Assembly (NCBI GenBank): GCA_002497285.1
Contig: DANJ01000033.1
Coordinates: 1-6,682, forward strand
DNA: 6,682 nt
Source of the DNA: Candidatus Pacearchaeota archaeon UBA92
GTDB lineage: Archaea > Nanobdellota > Nanobdellia > Pacearchaeales > GW2011-AR1
Direction: 5' to 3'
This document shows, one piece after another, positions 1-4,604 of the stretch. Each line of letters opens with the position of its first letter. Within the stretch, counting starts at the first letter, position 1. The notes beneath the pieces were generated by a model. The model made no database searches, was not told the DNA's origin, and saw only the letters and a program-made list of their open reading frames with translations. A program made the position numbers and the translations under genes.

Positions 1-1
1 T

Positions 2-178
2 GCGGATGTTGATGGGAGCGGGGTTGTTTCTGGAGTCGATATAGACATAATAGAAACTAGATACAATAATCTATCAACAGACTCTGGATTTAATCAGCAT
101 CATGACATCAATTGCGATGAAAAGCTGAACGTTATTGAGATGGCCAGAATTGGATTTGAATGGGACAGAGGGTTATGA
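2..178 (+). CDS. C-terminal dockerin-like domain of a truncated gene (5' end outside window)
   Basis: The 58 codons before the TGA at 176-178 form one open frame that enters from the left edge. It encodes two EF-hand-type calcium loops: DVDGSGVVSGVD, with acidic or polar ligands at loop positions 1, 3, 5, 9 and 12, and DINCDEKLNVIE with the same spacing, about 25 residues apart. Each loop leads into a short amphipathic helix, and the protein ends soon after the second. Two such half-repeats at the extreme C terminus are the hallmark of type I dockerin domains, which bind cohesin domains on partner proteins in a calcium-dependent way outside the cell; archaeal examples are known. The rest of the protein, and so its main activity, is not visible. 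Two secreted proteins follow on the same strand. A lone EF-hand pair of another kind is the main alternative. Confidence 0.8.
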   Translation, partial: ADVDGSGVVSGVDIDIIETRYNNLSTDSGFNQHHDINCDEKLNVIEMARIGFEWDRGL

Positions 179-211
179 TGGTATTGTTATTTTTTAATAG
201 TGACAACAAAA

Positions 212-226
212 CGAAAGATTTATATA
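212..226 (+). promoter_or_regulatory. Archaeal BRE/TATA promoter of the first secreted paralog
   Basis: A purine block (CGAAAGA, 212-218) is followed by TTTATATA (219-226). The TATA centre is about 25 nt upstream of the ATG at 248, so transcription should begin at or next to the start codon (leaderless mRNA). This promoter lies inside the longer GTG-initiated reading frame and therefore argues for the ATG at 248. Confidence 0.65.
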
Positions 227-247
227 AAGAGAATTAGTAGTTTTTTT

Positions 248-832
248 ATGAGAACAGAAGCAGTGTTGGGTTTGGTTTTTGCAAGTATTTTTATTATAGC
301 TATCGCTTCGTCTGCTGTTGAGGCAGGAGAATTTATTTTAAGAACTGTTCCTGAAAATAGAATATGGTATGCAGATGGTCGGGAGTATAGAATGGATGTT
401 TATGTTGATGGTAGAGAATTGCCTAATGATCCAGTAGTAGGGGTTCAATGGAGGGTAAGAGTGCCTGTTGGGCTTGAGAACAAGATTACAATAACAAGAG
501 CTGAAATTCCTTCAATGGAAAGGAATGGAAGGAAAGACTTTTTTGCTGGGAAAGATATGGCATTTCAGATGTTTGGTCCTAACTGGAATAGTCATGCGAG
601 ACTTGTGTGGCCTGGGCAGGGTATTTTGAATGACGACGGATATGTTGGAAGTTATTGGTATACAATAAATGGTTTGTCAACTCCTATAAGAACAAGCTTT
701 GGCTTAAGTTCTATTGAAGTTATAAAAGACGATGGACAAAGTACACTTTTACCTTATAGAATAGAAACGCAATCTTTTGCAGTCATGCCTGCGAATTATC
801 CTAAGTTGTGTGTAGCCAGCATTTGCGGTTGA
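248..832 (+). CDS. Secreted beta-rich protein, tandem paralog 1 (possible cohesin-like fold)
   Basis: This 194-residue protein begins with a Sec-type signal peptide: a hydrophobic core at residues 5-24 and likely cleavage after AVEA (residue 26). A GTG at 200 would add 16 residues, but the ATG at 248 is preferred because a good TATA box lies between the two and because it puts the signal peptide at the N terminus, as in the neighbouring paralog. The mature part lacks membrane segments and has alternating hydrophobic residues typical of a beta sandwich. It shares with the next gene the blocks RTVP, YRMDV, QWR, RAEIPS, DFFAG, GYVGSYW, RTSF and PYRIE. The order of blocks (an early GVQWRVRVP strand, a late GYVGSYW strand, then a hydrophobic strand after a DDG turn) recalls cohesin domains. 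With a dockerin-ending gene just upstream, a docking role is a reasonable but unproven inference. Two cysteines near the C terminus could pair. Confidence 0.8.
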   Translation: MRTEAVLGLVFASIFIIAIASSAVEAGEFILRTVPENRIWYADGREYRMDVYVDGRELPNDPVVGVQWRVRVPVGLENKITITRAEIPSMERNGRKDFFAGKDMAFQMFGPNWNSHARLVWPGQGILNDDGYVGSYWYTINGLSTPIRTSFGLSSIEVIKDDGQSTLLPYRIETQSFAVMPANYPKLCVASICG

Positions 833-843
833 TTGCTGAATTT

Positions 844-860
844 CTGAAAAGTTTTAAATA
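844..860 (+). promoter_or_regulatory. Archaeal BRE/TATA promoter of the second secreted paralog
   Basis: CTGAAAAG (844-851) followed by TTTTAAATA (852-860) is centred about 26 nt before the ATG at 882, implying a leaderless transcript. A small inverted repeat, AGGAG-TCTTCT-CTCCT (860-875), lies between the TATA box and the start. Its AGGAG is 17 nt from the ATG, too far to act as a ribosome binding site. Confidence 0.6.
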
Positions 861-881
861 GGAGTCTTCTCTCCTTTATTT

Positions 882-1454
882 ATGAAAAAGCTGTTGTTTG
901 GCTTATTTCTGGGGATTTTTGTCTTTTCTTTTGTTTCGTCTGCCTTAGCTCAAGAAGCAGTAATAAGAACTGTTCCTTATAATGATTGTCCATGGATTGC
1001 TGATGGTGTTACACAATATAGAATGGATGTTTTTGCTGATAATACTGGATTGAATGGAGATGTTACTGATGCAATTCAATGGAGAAATAAAGTGCCCGCA
1101 GGGCTTGATGGTTATATTGACGTTGTTAGAGCAGAGATACCTTCAATAGAAAATAATGGAAGAGAGGATTTCTTTGCGGGTTCAAGTATGTTTTTTGAGA
1201 TAGTTAGGCCTGACTGGAGTGGACAGGCAAGGGTTGTTGATTTAGGGCAGGGGAAGGCGAATAGGCAGGGCTATGTCGGAAGTTATTGGTTTATAGTTAG
1301 GGATATACAGAGACCTGTAAGAACAAGTTTCAATTTGGACGCAACAGGATTTGCTGATCCTAATGGTGTGCTTCAGCCATACAGAATAGAAAACGTACCG
1401 TTTGTAGTTTTACCAAATAACTTTCCATTTATGTCTGCAAAGTGCAGAAGGTAA
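882..1454 (+). CDS. Secreted beta-rich protein, tandem paralog 2 (possible cohesin-like fold)
   Basis: This 190-residue paralog follows the previous gene after 49 bp and has its own promoter. The signal peptide is clear: MKK, a hydrophobic stretch to about residue 20, and an ALA cleavage site at residues 21-23 before QE. The mature domain aligns end to end with paralog 1 (RTVP, ADG, YRMDV, QWR, VP-GL, RAEIPS, NGR-DFFAG, GQG, GYVGSYW, RTSF, PYRIE), so the pair arose by tandem duplication and then diverged considerably. I see no catalytic motif, which suits a binding or structural role outside the cell. A cohesin-like fold is inferred from strand pattern and context only. The last 16 codons recur at 4422-4469, showing that a third related 3' end once existed or was brought in. 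A run of eight T follows at 1464-1471 and could terminate the transcript. Confidence 0.85.
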   Translation: MKKLLFGLFLGIFVFSFVSSALAQEAVIRTVPYNDCPWIADGVTQYRMDVFADNTGLNGDVTDAIQWRNKVPAGLDGYIDVVRAEIPSIENNGREDFFAGSSMFFEIVRPDWSGQARVVDLGQGKANRQGYVGSYWFIVRDIQRPVRTSFNLDATGFADPNGVLQPYRIENVPFVVLPNNFPFMSAKCRR

Positions 1455-1463
1455 TTGCTTATC

Positions 1464-1471
1464 TTTTTTTT
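1464..1471 (+). terminator. Oligo-T terminator candidate after secreted paralog 2
   Basis: Eight consecutive T lie 10 nt after the stop codon and just before the next promoter. Archaeal RNA polymerase can terminate on U-rich tracts without a strong hairpin. Position and composition are the only support. Confidence 0.4.
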
Positions 1472-1475
1472 GATT

Positions 1476-1491
1476 CTGAAAGGTTTATATA
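1476..1491 (+). promoter_or_regulatory. Archaeal BRE/TATA promoter of the + strand lipoprotein gene
   Basis: CTGAAAGG (1476-1483) plus TTTATATA (1484-1491) is the strongest-looking promoter of the window, centred about 25 nt upstream of the ATG at 1513. The same CTGAAA block precedes the TATA box of the gene before it. Confidence 0.65.
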
Positions 1492-1512
1492 CCTAATTTT
1501 AGTAGATTTTTC

Positions 1513-2229
1513 ATGAGAAAATTTGGATTAGGATTGGCAGGATTCTTATTAACTGCGTGTTCGTCTACTCCAGAGTCTGTAAGGCAGTTTTCTTCCCTTT
1601 ATCCCGGGACAGAAGATGACAGATTTCAGTTGGCCCTTTATGAAGAGGCCAGAGAAGAAAACAGAGAGGGAATTGATTTTTTTATTGAAGTCGGGCGTAC
1701 TCAAATGATATACGAAGAGGCAAATAGAGAGGTTGCTGAATTTTTTGATTCGTTAAAGGGTTTTGACTCTTTAATAAAAAAGCAGGATGAAGATACGGGG
1801 CAAGGCAATAATCCTGATTGGGTAACTTTCTTTCCTCAAGCTGAATCTTCGGATGAAAGCAGAGTTTCCAGAGAGATTGTTCTTGATATCGCAAAATTCT
1901 TCGGATTAGATGCATCCAATGAGCAGGAGTATGCAAAAGCAGAGATTTATGCTGAAAAACAAAAAGGGACTTATAAAATAGCAAGCTTATTTGATAGCCT
2001 AAGGAATGTACATCACTCCTTGAGAGACAGACCCCATGATTTGGGAAGTTTCCTGTTTGTTGTTTCTGACGGAACATATGCTACTTCTATATTAAGTGAG
2101 AGAATGAACGCTTTGCAGGAGGTCCATTTCAAGATAGATTCGGATTACAAAGGATTGGATGACAGGTATTTTGATATGGAGCAGAATATAAGGCTGCTTG
2201 ATGATTCTGATAGCCGGGATAGCAGATGA
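1513..2229 (+). CDS. Predicted lipoprotein of unknown function, mostly helical and acidic
   Basis: The 238-residue product starts with a short lipoprotein-type signal peptide: M-R-K, a hydrophobic stretch, and a lipobox ending in LTAC with the modifiable cysteine at residue 16, followed by a Ser/Thr-rich linker. It should therefore be exported and anchored to the outer face of the membrane through Cys16. The mature part is rich in Glu, Asp, Lys and Arg, with long stretches of helix-like spacing (for example around residues 40-85 and 195-230) and no visible catalytic motif or second membrane segment. It ends in an Asp/Ser/Arg-rich tail. I do not recognise the family. It has its own promoter and converges on another predicted lipoprotein gene, so the two are not co-transcribed. 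The start is fixed by the TATA spacing and the signal peptide. Confidence 0.8.
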   Translation: MRKFGLGLAGFLLTACSSTPESVRQFSSLYPGTEDDRFQLALYEEAREENREGIDFFIEVGRTQMIYEEANREVAEFFDSLKGFDSLIKKQDEDTGQGNNPDWVTFFPQAESSDESRVSREIVLDIAKFFGLDASNEQEYAKAEIYAEKQKGTYKIASLFDSLRNVHHSLRDRPHDLGSFLFVVSDGTYATSILSERMNALQEVHFKIDSDYKGLDDRYFDMEQNIRLLDDSDSRDSR

Positions 2230-2231
2230 GC

Positions 2232-2375
2232 TTATTGTTCAATTAAATTTCCTTTTGCATCTATATTTTTATTTCCAGAGCATGTAACACATACTTTTGC
2301 AGTTATTTCTACTTTGTATTTGCCTGTGCTTGATTGTCCTGAACATCTATTTTTCTGCATTGAGCCATCTGGGTG
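2232..2375 (-). pseudogene. Coding-looking stretch in another frame beyond the - strand lipoprotein (frameshifted tail, relic or tiny gene)
   Basis: On the minus strand, one frame is open for 47 codons from 2375 down to a TAA at 2232-2234. It reads like real protein: a CSG motif, a strand-like segment GKYKVEITAKVCVTC, then a polar end with SGN. Relative to the lipoprotein reading frame that stops at 2347 it is shifted by one base, so a single-base change near 2350-2378 would append it to that protein. Alternatively it is a separate small gene from the ATG at 2360 (42 residues), or the relic of a neighbouring gene. No promoter or ribosome binding site of its own is evident, which favours a frameshifted tail or relic. 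Confidence 0.4.
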
Positions 2376-2838
2376 TTATCTCGAACCAATCGCCTAATAT
2401 CTTTTCATTGCCATGATAAGCTTCTACAATGTAAGTTCCAACTTCTAAATGGTAGTGTTTGTTGGATATCTGGTCTTGATTATTCTTTGAGAAATTATCT
2501 GCTTTAAAATCTGCCTTTGGACTGGATAGAACGTATCTTAAATCTTCTGAAGGGTTTTCTATGCCGAAAGTTATTGTTACAGGTTTTCCGTATTCGAACT
2601 TTCTCTGGATACCTTGAAATTCTTGAGGGTAGTCAAATTTGTCGTTTTCATTATAATCGTCCGCCCTTTCAGACACTATTAATTCTACTCTGCCCAGTTT
2701 TGGATATTGGGCAATAAATACCGGCAGGTTTTCAGGAGTTTCTATTGATTTTATGGTTTGATTATCATAAGGCTTTGAACCTGAACATGCGCCTATAAGT
2801 AGAGAAGATGCTAATATGCTCGAAAGTGCTTTTCTCAT
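2347..2838 (-). CDS. Predicted lipoprotein of unknown function, possible Ig-like beta sandwich
   Basis: The product has 163 residues from the ATG at 2838. The signal peptide is short (MRK, then a hydrophobic core) with a lipobox ending IGAC and the lipid-bearing cysteine at residue 18, followed by an SGSKPYDN linker. A longer frame starting at 2922 is rejected because it buries this signal peptide and overlaps both the promoter and the end of the next gene. The mature region alternates hydrophobic and polar residues, with strands near residues 50-60, 90-100 and 135-155 (the last with GTYIVEAYHG), which suggests a small beta sandwich at the cell surface. No catalytic motif is visible. The protein may be truncated: just past its end another frame continues with plausible protein sequence. 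The gene is convergent with the + strand lipoprotein gene. Confidence 0.75.
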   Translation of the reverse strand: MRKALSSILASSLLIGACSGSKPYDNQTIKSIETPENLPVFIAQYPKLGRVELIVSERADDYNENDKFDYPQEFQGIQRKFEYGKPVTITFGIENPSEDLRYVLSSPKADFKADNFSKNNQDQISNKHYHLEVGTYIVEAYHGNEKILGDWFEITPRWLNAEK

Positions 2839-2859
2839 AATAATGTTGCAATATTTACT

Positions 2860-2872
2860 TTTATAAACCTTG
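2860..2872 (-). promoter_or_regulatory. Archaeal BRE/TATA promoter of the - strand lipoprotein gene
   Basis: On the minus strand CAAGG (2868-2872) is followed by TTTATAAA (2860-2867), centred about 25 nt upstream of the ATG at 2838. It fits exactly in the 37-bp gap after the cysteine-rich gene, so the lipoprotein gene has its own promoter and a probably leaderless mRNA. Confidence 0.6.
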
Positions 2873-2875
2873 TTA

Positions 2876-3484
2876 TTACGTGCTACCCTGTTGATAAATA
2901 CAGCAATTAAAGGCGTTTCCATAATTTAGTTCAGGATAGCATTCCTTACAATTTCCTACTCTTAATGTTTCTATTTCTTTTTCCAATTTAGACTTTGTTT
3001 CTTGACATTTTAGAGGGTCTGCATTTTGGTCAGGATTGCTCGTGCATCCAGGACAGCGGAGTTCGTTTTGCAGAATTCTACACAAGGCGTCTCCTAAGCT
3101 TGCGAATTTTGTGCATACATTAATATCTGCGAAACACACTCTTTCCTCACAGAATAAGTTAGCGTTGTCTATTATACTTTTTCTTTGTGATTTCAAATTC
3201 TCGCAATTTAGATTATTTTCTGGGCTATAATCACAGCAGACCTCTATCGTAGGGTTTATTTTTTCTAAGAGACATTTGTTTTCGTTGCATTTATCAACAT
3301 TGTTTTTAAATATGAAAAATCCTTTCTTGCATGAATCTTTGCTGCTAAGAAATGTTTTTATTGCATCTTCGCAGGCGTTTCCTTCTCCAGGGCTCAAACT
3401 TACATTATCAGGCAGAATGAAGAAGAGGGCGATAATCAGAATCAATAGTGCGAGAAGAAAATATTTCAAGGACTCTATTTTCAT
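2876..3484 (-). CDS. Membrane-anchored cysteine-rich ectodomain protein (18 Cys), unknown function
   Basis: This 202-residue protein has one N-terminal hydrophobic segment (about residues 8-25) with charged residues before it, so it is either anchored with its bulk outside or secreted. The remaining ~165 residues hold 18 cysteines (38, 52, 66, 71, 83, 84, 94, 112, 117, 124, 135, 144, 147, 160, 179, 182, 194, 195), an even number suited to disulfides. There is an apparent internal repeat: Cys, 13-18 residues, Cys, 2-4 residues, Cys, 11 residues, Cys-Cys occurs at residues 52-84 and again at 160-195, with a related unit between them. CPGC at 144-147 resembles a redox-active CxxC, and a metal-binding role is also possible. 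I do not recognise a family. The gene has its own promoter. Confidence 0.75.
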   Translation of the reverse strand: MKIESLKYFLLALLILIIALFFILPDNVSLSPGEGNACEDAIKTFLSSKDSCKKGFFIFKNNVDKCNENKCLLEKINPTIEVCCDYSPENNLNCENLKSQRKSIIDNANLFCEERVCFADINVCTKFASLGDALCRILQNELRCPGCTSNPDQNADPLKCQETKSKLEKEIETLRVGNCKECYPELNYGNAFNCCIYQQGST

Positions 3485-3503
3485 TACTTTAATTGTTTAA
3501 TTA

Positions 3504-3518
3504 TATTTATAATCCTTG
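3504..3518 (-). promoter_or_regulatory. Archaeal BRE/TATA promoter of the cysteine-rich protein gene
   Basis: Minus strand CAAGGA (3513-3518) then TTATAAATA (3504-3512), centred about 24 nt upstream of the ATG at 3484. It lies in the 42-bp gap after the toxin gene, so the cysteine-rich gene need not be part of the toxin-antitoxin operon. Confidence 0.6.
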
Positions 3519-3526
3519 CGCAGGTA

Positions 3527-3940
3527 TCAACTATTACTTTCCAATTCATCCAAGAGTTCTTTAGTTGTGTAGACTTTAATTCTGTTTTGTGTTTTTAAAT
3601 GAGAATCGTTTGACCATATTGGAATATTATTCTCAATCGCTAAGGCCAGATAAGGAGTGTCATCTTTATCAGAAATTAAGTCTTTCGAGGTTTCAATATG
3701 TTCAATATAATCACTTTCTTCAATAAAATCTATTGCAGAGCTTATCTCTTCCCATCTTTCATCAAATTCTTTTTTAGATAAGCTAGATTTTTTTAGGCAT
3801 TCTTCTTGGTATTTGTTAAACTCCTCTTTTATGAATGAAGGAGCAATAAGCTCGATTTCTTCTAAGGAGAACAATTCTGAAGCGGTAGAATTAGGGTTCA
3901 TCAGGGAAAAGAGTATATTGTTGTCAAGAATTAACTTCAT
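3527..3940 (-). CDS. PIN-domain ribonuclease toxin, VapC-like
   Basis: The 137-residue product has the layout of a PIN-domain nuclease. The acidic residues expected to hold the catalytic Mg2+ or Mn2+ are visible: Asp6 in LDNN after the first strand, Glu39/Glu40 in the first helical part, the DKDDTP motif at residues 91-96 (with ALAI following), and Asp112 in WSNDSHL. PIN toxins of the VapC type cleave RNA, often tRNA or rRNA, unless held by the cognate antitoxin. The start codon overlaps the stop of the upstream gene (ATGA, 3937-3940), the usual translational coupling of a toxin-antitoxin pair. Length matches the family and nothing suggests inactivation. The RNA target cannot be read from sequence. 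Confidence 0.9.
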   Translation of the reverse strand: MKLILDNNILFSLMNPNSTASELFSLEEIELIAPSFIKEEFNKYQEECLKKSSLSKKEFDERWEEISSAIDFIEESDYIEHIETSKDLISDKDDTPYLALAIENNIPIWSNDSHLKTQNRIKVYTTKELLDELESNS

Positions 3941-4179
3941 TTTGTTTTAGGTAATTTTCCAGATAATTTTTCAAATCTACCTTTTTTTGCTTTTCTTCCA
4001 AGCTCTACAGACCATTCAATTAGTTCTTTTTCTTCTTTTGTCTTTGTCTTGTTTCTTATTTCCTCAATTTTAAGTTTTCTCAACAAACCTCTTCTTGCTA
4101 TTTCACTCCAGTTAACCCAATTTAGTCTGGCTAGTCTCTCTTTTGTTTTTTCATCAATTGCAAAAGTTATCACACCCAT
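3937..4179 (-). CDS. Ribbon-helix-helix antitoxin, VapB-like
   Basis: The protein has 80 residues. An N-terminal ribbon-helix-helix DNA-binding segment is visible: a short strand (ITFAID), a first helix (KTKERLARL), then NWVNWSEIARRGLLRKL as turn and second helix. The Lys/Glu-rich C-terminal half would be the part that wraps the toxin. Such antitoxins neutralise the PIN nuclease and repress their own operon. Its stop overlaps the toxin start by 4 nt (ATGA), and its own start overlaps the stop of the preceding small RHH gene (TAATG at 4177-4181). A GGAG ribosome binding site sits 7 nt upstream. The NW(S/A)EI motif is shared with that upstream protein, so the two are probably related. Confidence 0.85.
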   Translation of the reverse strand: MGVITFAIDEKTKERLARLNWVNWSEIARRGLLRKLKIEEIRNKTKTKEEKELIEWSVELGRKAKKGRFEKLSGKLPKTK

Positions 4180-4328
4180 TAAATCTCTCCTTCTTTTTCA
4201 AGTTTTTCAAGTTTTTCCAGCCTTTTTATTATTTCTTGCCTCACTATTTCTGCCCAATTTATCTCTGGATGCATCTTTCTTAATTTTTCTAATAATTCAT
4301 CTGGAACAGATATGCTCATTTTTGTCAT
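4179..4328 (-). CDS. Small ribbon-helix-helix protein, first gene of the toxin-antitoxin operon
   Basis: A 49-residue frame runs from the ATG at 4328 (or the in-frame ATG at 4319) to a TAA at 4179-4181. It encodes a compact RHH domain: MSISVPDELLEKLRKM as strand plus first helix, then INWAEIVRQEIIKRL as turn and second helix, then a (LEK)-repeat tail of about three units. It resembles the N-terminal half of the following antitoxin (NWAEI versus NWSEI) but lacks a long toxin-binding tail. The stop overlaps the next start (TAATG), implying coupling. It could be a second antitoxin, a dedicated repressor, or the survivor of an older module whose toxin was lost. An in-frame TAA four codons upstream of the first ATG excludes a longer start. 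Confidence 0.8.
   Translation of the reverse strand: MTKMSISVPDELLEKLRKMHPEINWAEIVRQEIIKRLEKLEKLEKEGEI
4185..4192 (-). promoter_or_regulatory. Shine-Dalgarno site for the VapB-like antitoxin
   Basis: Minus strand AAGGAGAG lies at 4185-4192, with GGAG ending 7 nt before the ATG at 4179. It is the clearest ribosome binding site in the window and serves an internal operon gene, in contrast to the leaderless first genes. It confirms the start at 4179. Confidence 0.55.
4194..4220. repeat. Three tandem 9-bp units inside the small RHH gene
   Basis: On the + strand TTTTTCAAG occurs at 4194-4202 and 4203-4211, and TTTTTCCAG at 4212-4220. They encode a repeated Leu-Glu-Lys tripeptide in the C-terminal helix of the small RHH protein. 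Unit number could change by slippage without breaking the frame, lengthening or shortening the helix. Confidence 0.7.
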
Positions 4329-4346
4329 TTTATTATTTTAAGGTAT

Positions 4347-4370
4347 TTACTTGAAGATAAGTAATTACTT
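4347..4370. promoter_or_regulatory. Candidate operator of the toxin-antitoxin operon
   Basis: Three copies of one hexamer are arranged as TTACTT (4347-4352), a 6-bp gap, AAGTAA (4359-4364) and TTACTT (4365-4370). The last two form a perfect 12-bp palindrome, AAGTAATTACTT. The array lies directly downstream of the TATA box and covers the expected transcription start. RHH antitoxins bind short inverted or repeated half-sites at such positions, so autorepression through this array is a good inference. Confidence 0.5.
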
Positions 4371-4373
4371 TAT

Positions 4374-4388
4374 TATTTAAACCTTTTG
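4374..4388 (-). promoter_or_regulatory. Archaeal BRE/TATA promoter of the toxin-antitoxin operon
   Basis: Minus strand CAAAAGG (4382-4388) followed by TTTAAATA (4374-4381). Unlike the other promoters it is centred about 49 nt upstream of the first ATG, which leaves a leader of roughly 20-25 nt. The palindromic repeats occupy this extra space. Confidence 0.55.
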
Positions 4389-4421
4389 CTTAGATAATCT
4401 TTATTTTAAGGGTCTTGAATT

Positions 4422-4469
4422 GTCTTGCCAAATAGCTTTCCATTCATGTCTGCAAAGTGCAGAAGATAA
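4422..4469 (+). pseudogene. Relic of the 3' end of a third secreted-protein paralog
   Basis: These 48 bases match the last 15 codons plus stop of the second secreted paralog (1407-1454) at 43 positions. The frame reads VLPNSFPFMSAKCRR then TAA, against VLPNNFPFMSAKCRR in the intact gene. Four of the five differences are synonymous, so the copy diverged while selected as coding sequence. Upstream the match stops abruptly: the frame meets a TGA at 4416-4418. It is therefore the broken-off end of a former gene, or a gene-end duplication left by integration of the block between the two copies. Confidence 0.75.
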
Positions 4470-4567
4470 AGAAAAACTAATTTTTTGTATCTTGGTGGGC
4501 TCATAAACTTTATTCAAATAGAAAATGTCGCGTAAATAAACGCCGATTATTTCATTATTGTGCAATT

Positions 4568-4582
4568 AAAAAGATTTTAATA
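4568..4582 (+). promoter_or_regulatory. Archaeal BRE/TATA promoter of the epimerase gene
   Basis: AAAAAGA (4568-4574) followed by TTTTAATA (4575-4582), centred about 26 nt before the ATG at 4605, the same spacing as the other leaderless genes. The intact promoter shows that 4605, not a start inside the downstream frame, is the original gene start. Confidence 0.55.
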
Positions 4583-4604
4583 GCTACATTCAATAAATTT
4601 AGAC

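Noticed and set aside
200..247. GTG start adding 16 residues to the first secreted protein
   Set aside because: The TATA box (219-226) lies inside this extension, and the paralog starts directly with its signal peptide.
860..875. AGGAG as ribosome binding site of the second secreted paralog, or its inverted repeat as a terminator
   Set aside because: AGGAG is 17 nt from the ATG, and the 5-bp stem is weak, has no strong T-tract context and sits between TATA and start.
1682..2077. 131-codon open frame on the minus strand within the lipoprotein gene
   Set aside because: It is antisense to a gene with a clear signal peptide and promoter, and its composition (rich in Leu, Ser, Gln, His) is typical of a shadow frame.
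2839..2922. Upstream ATG adding 28 residues to the minus-strand lipoprotein
   Set aside because: It would bury the lipoprotein signal peptide, overlap the neighbouring gene's end and include the promoter at 2860-2872.
4049..4354. 101-codon hydrophobic open frame on the plus strand
   Set aside because: It is the complement of the two Lys/Glu-rich RHH genes; Leu/Phe/Ser richness is the expected shadow of such codons.
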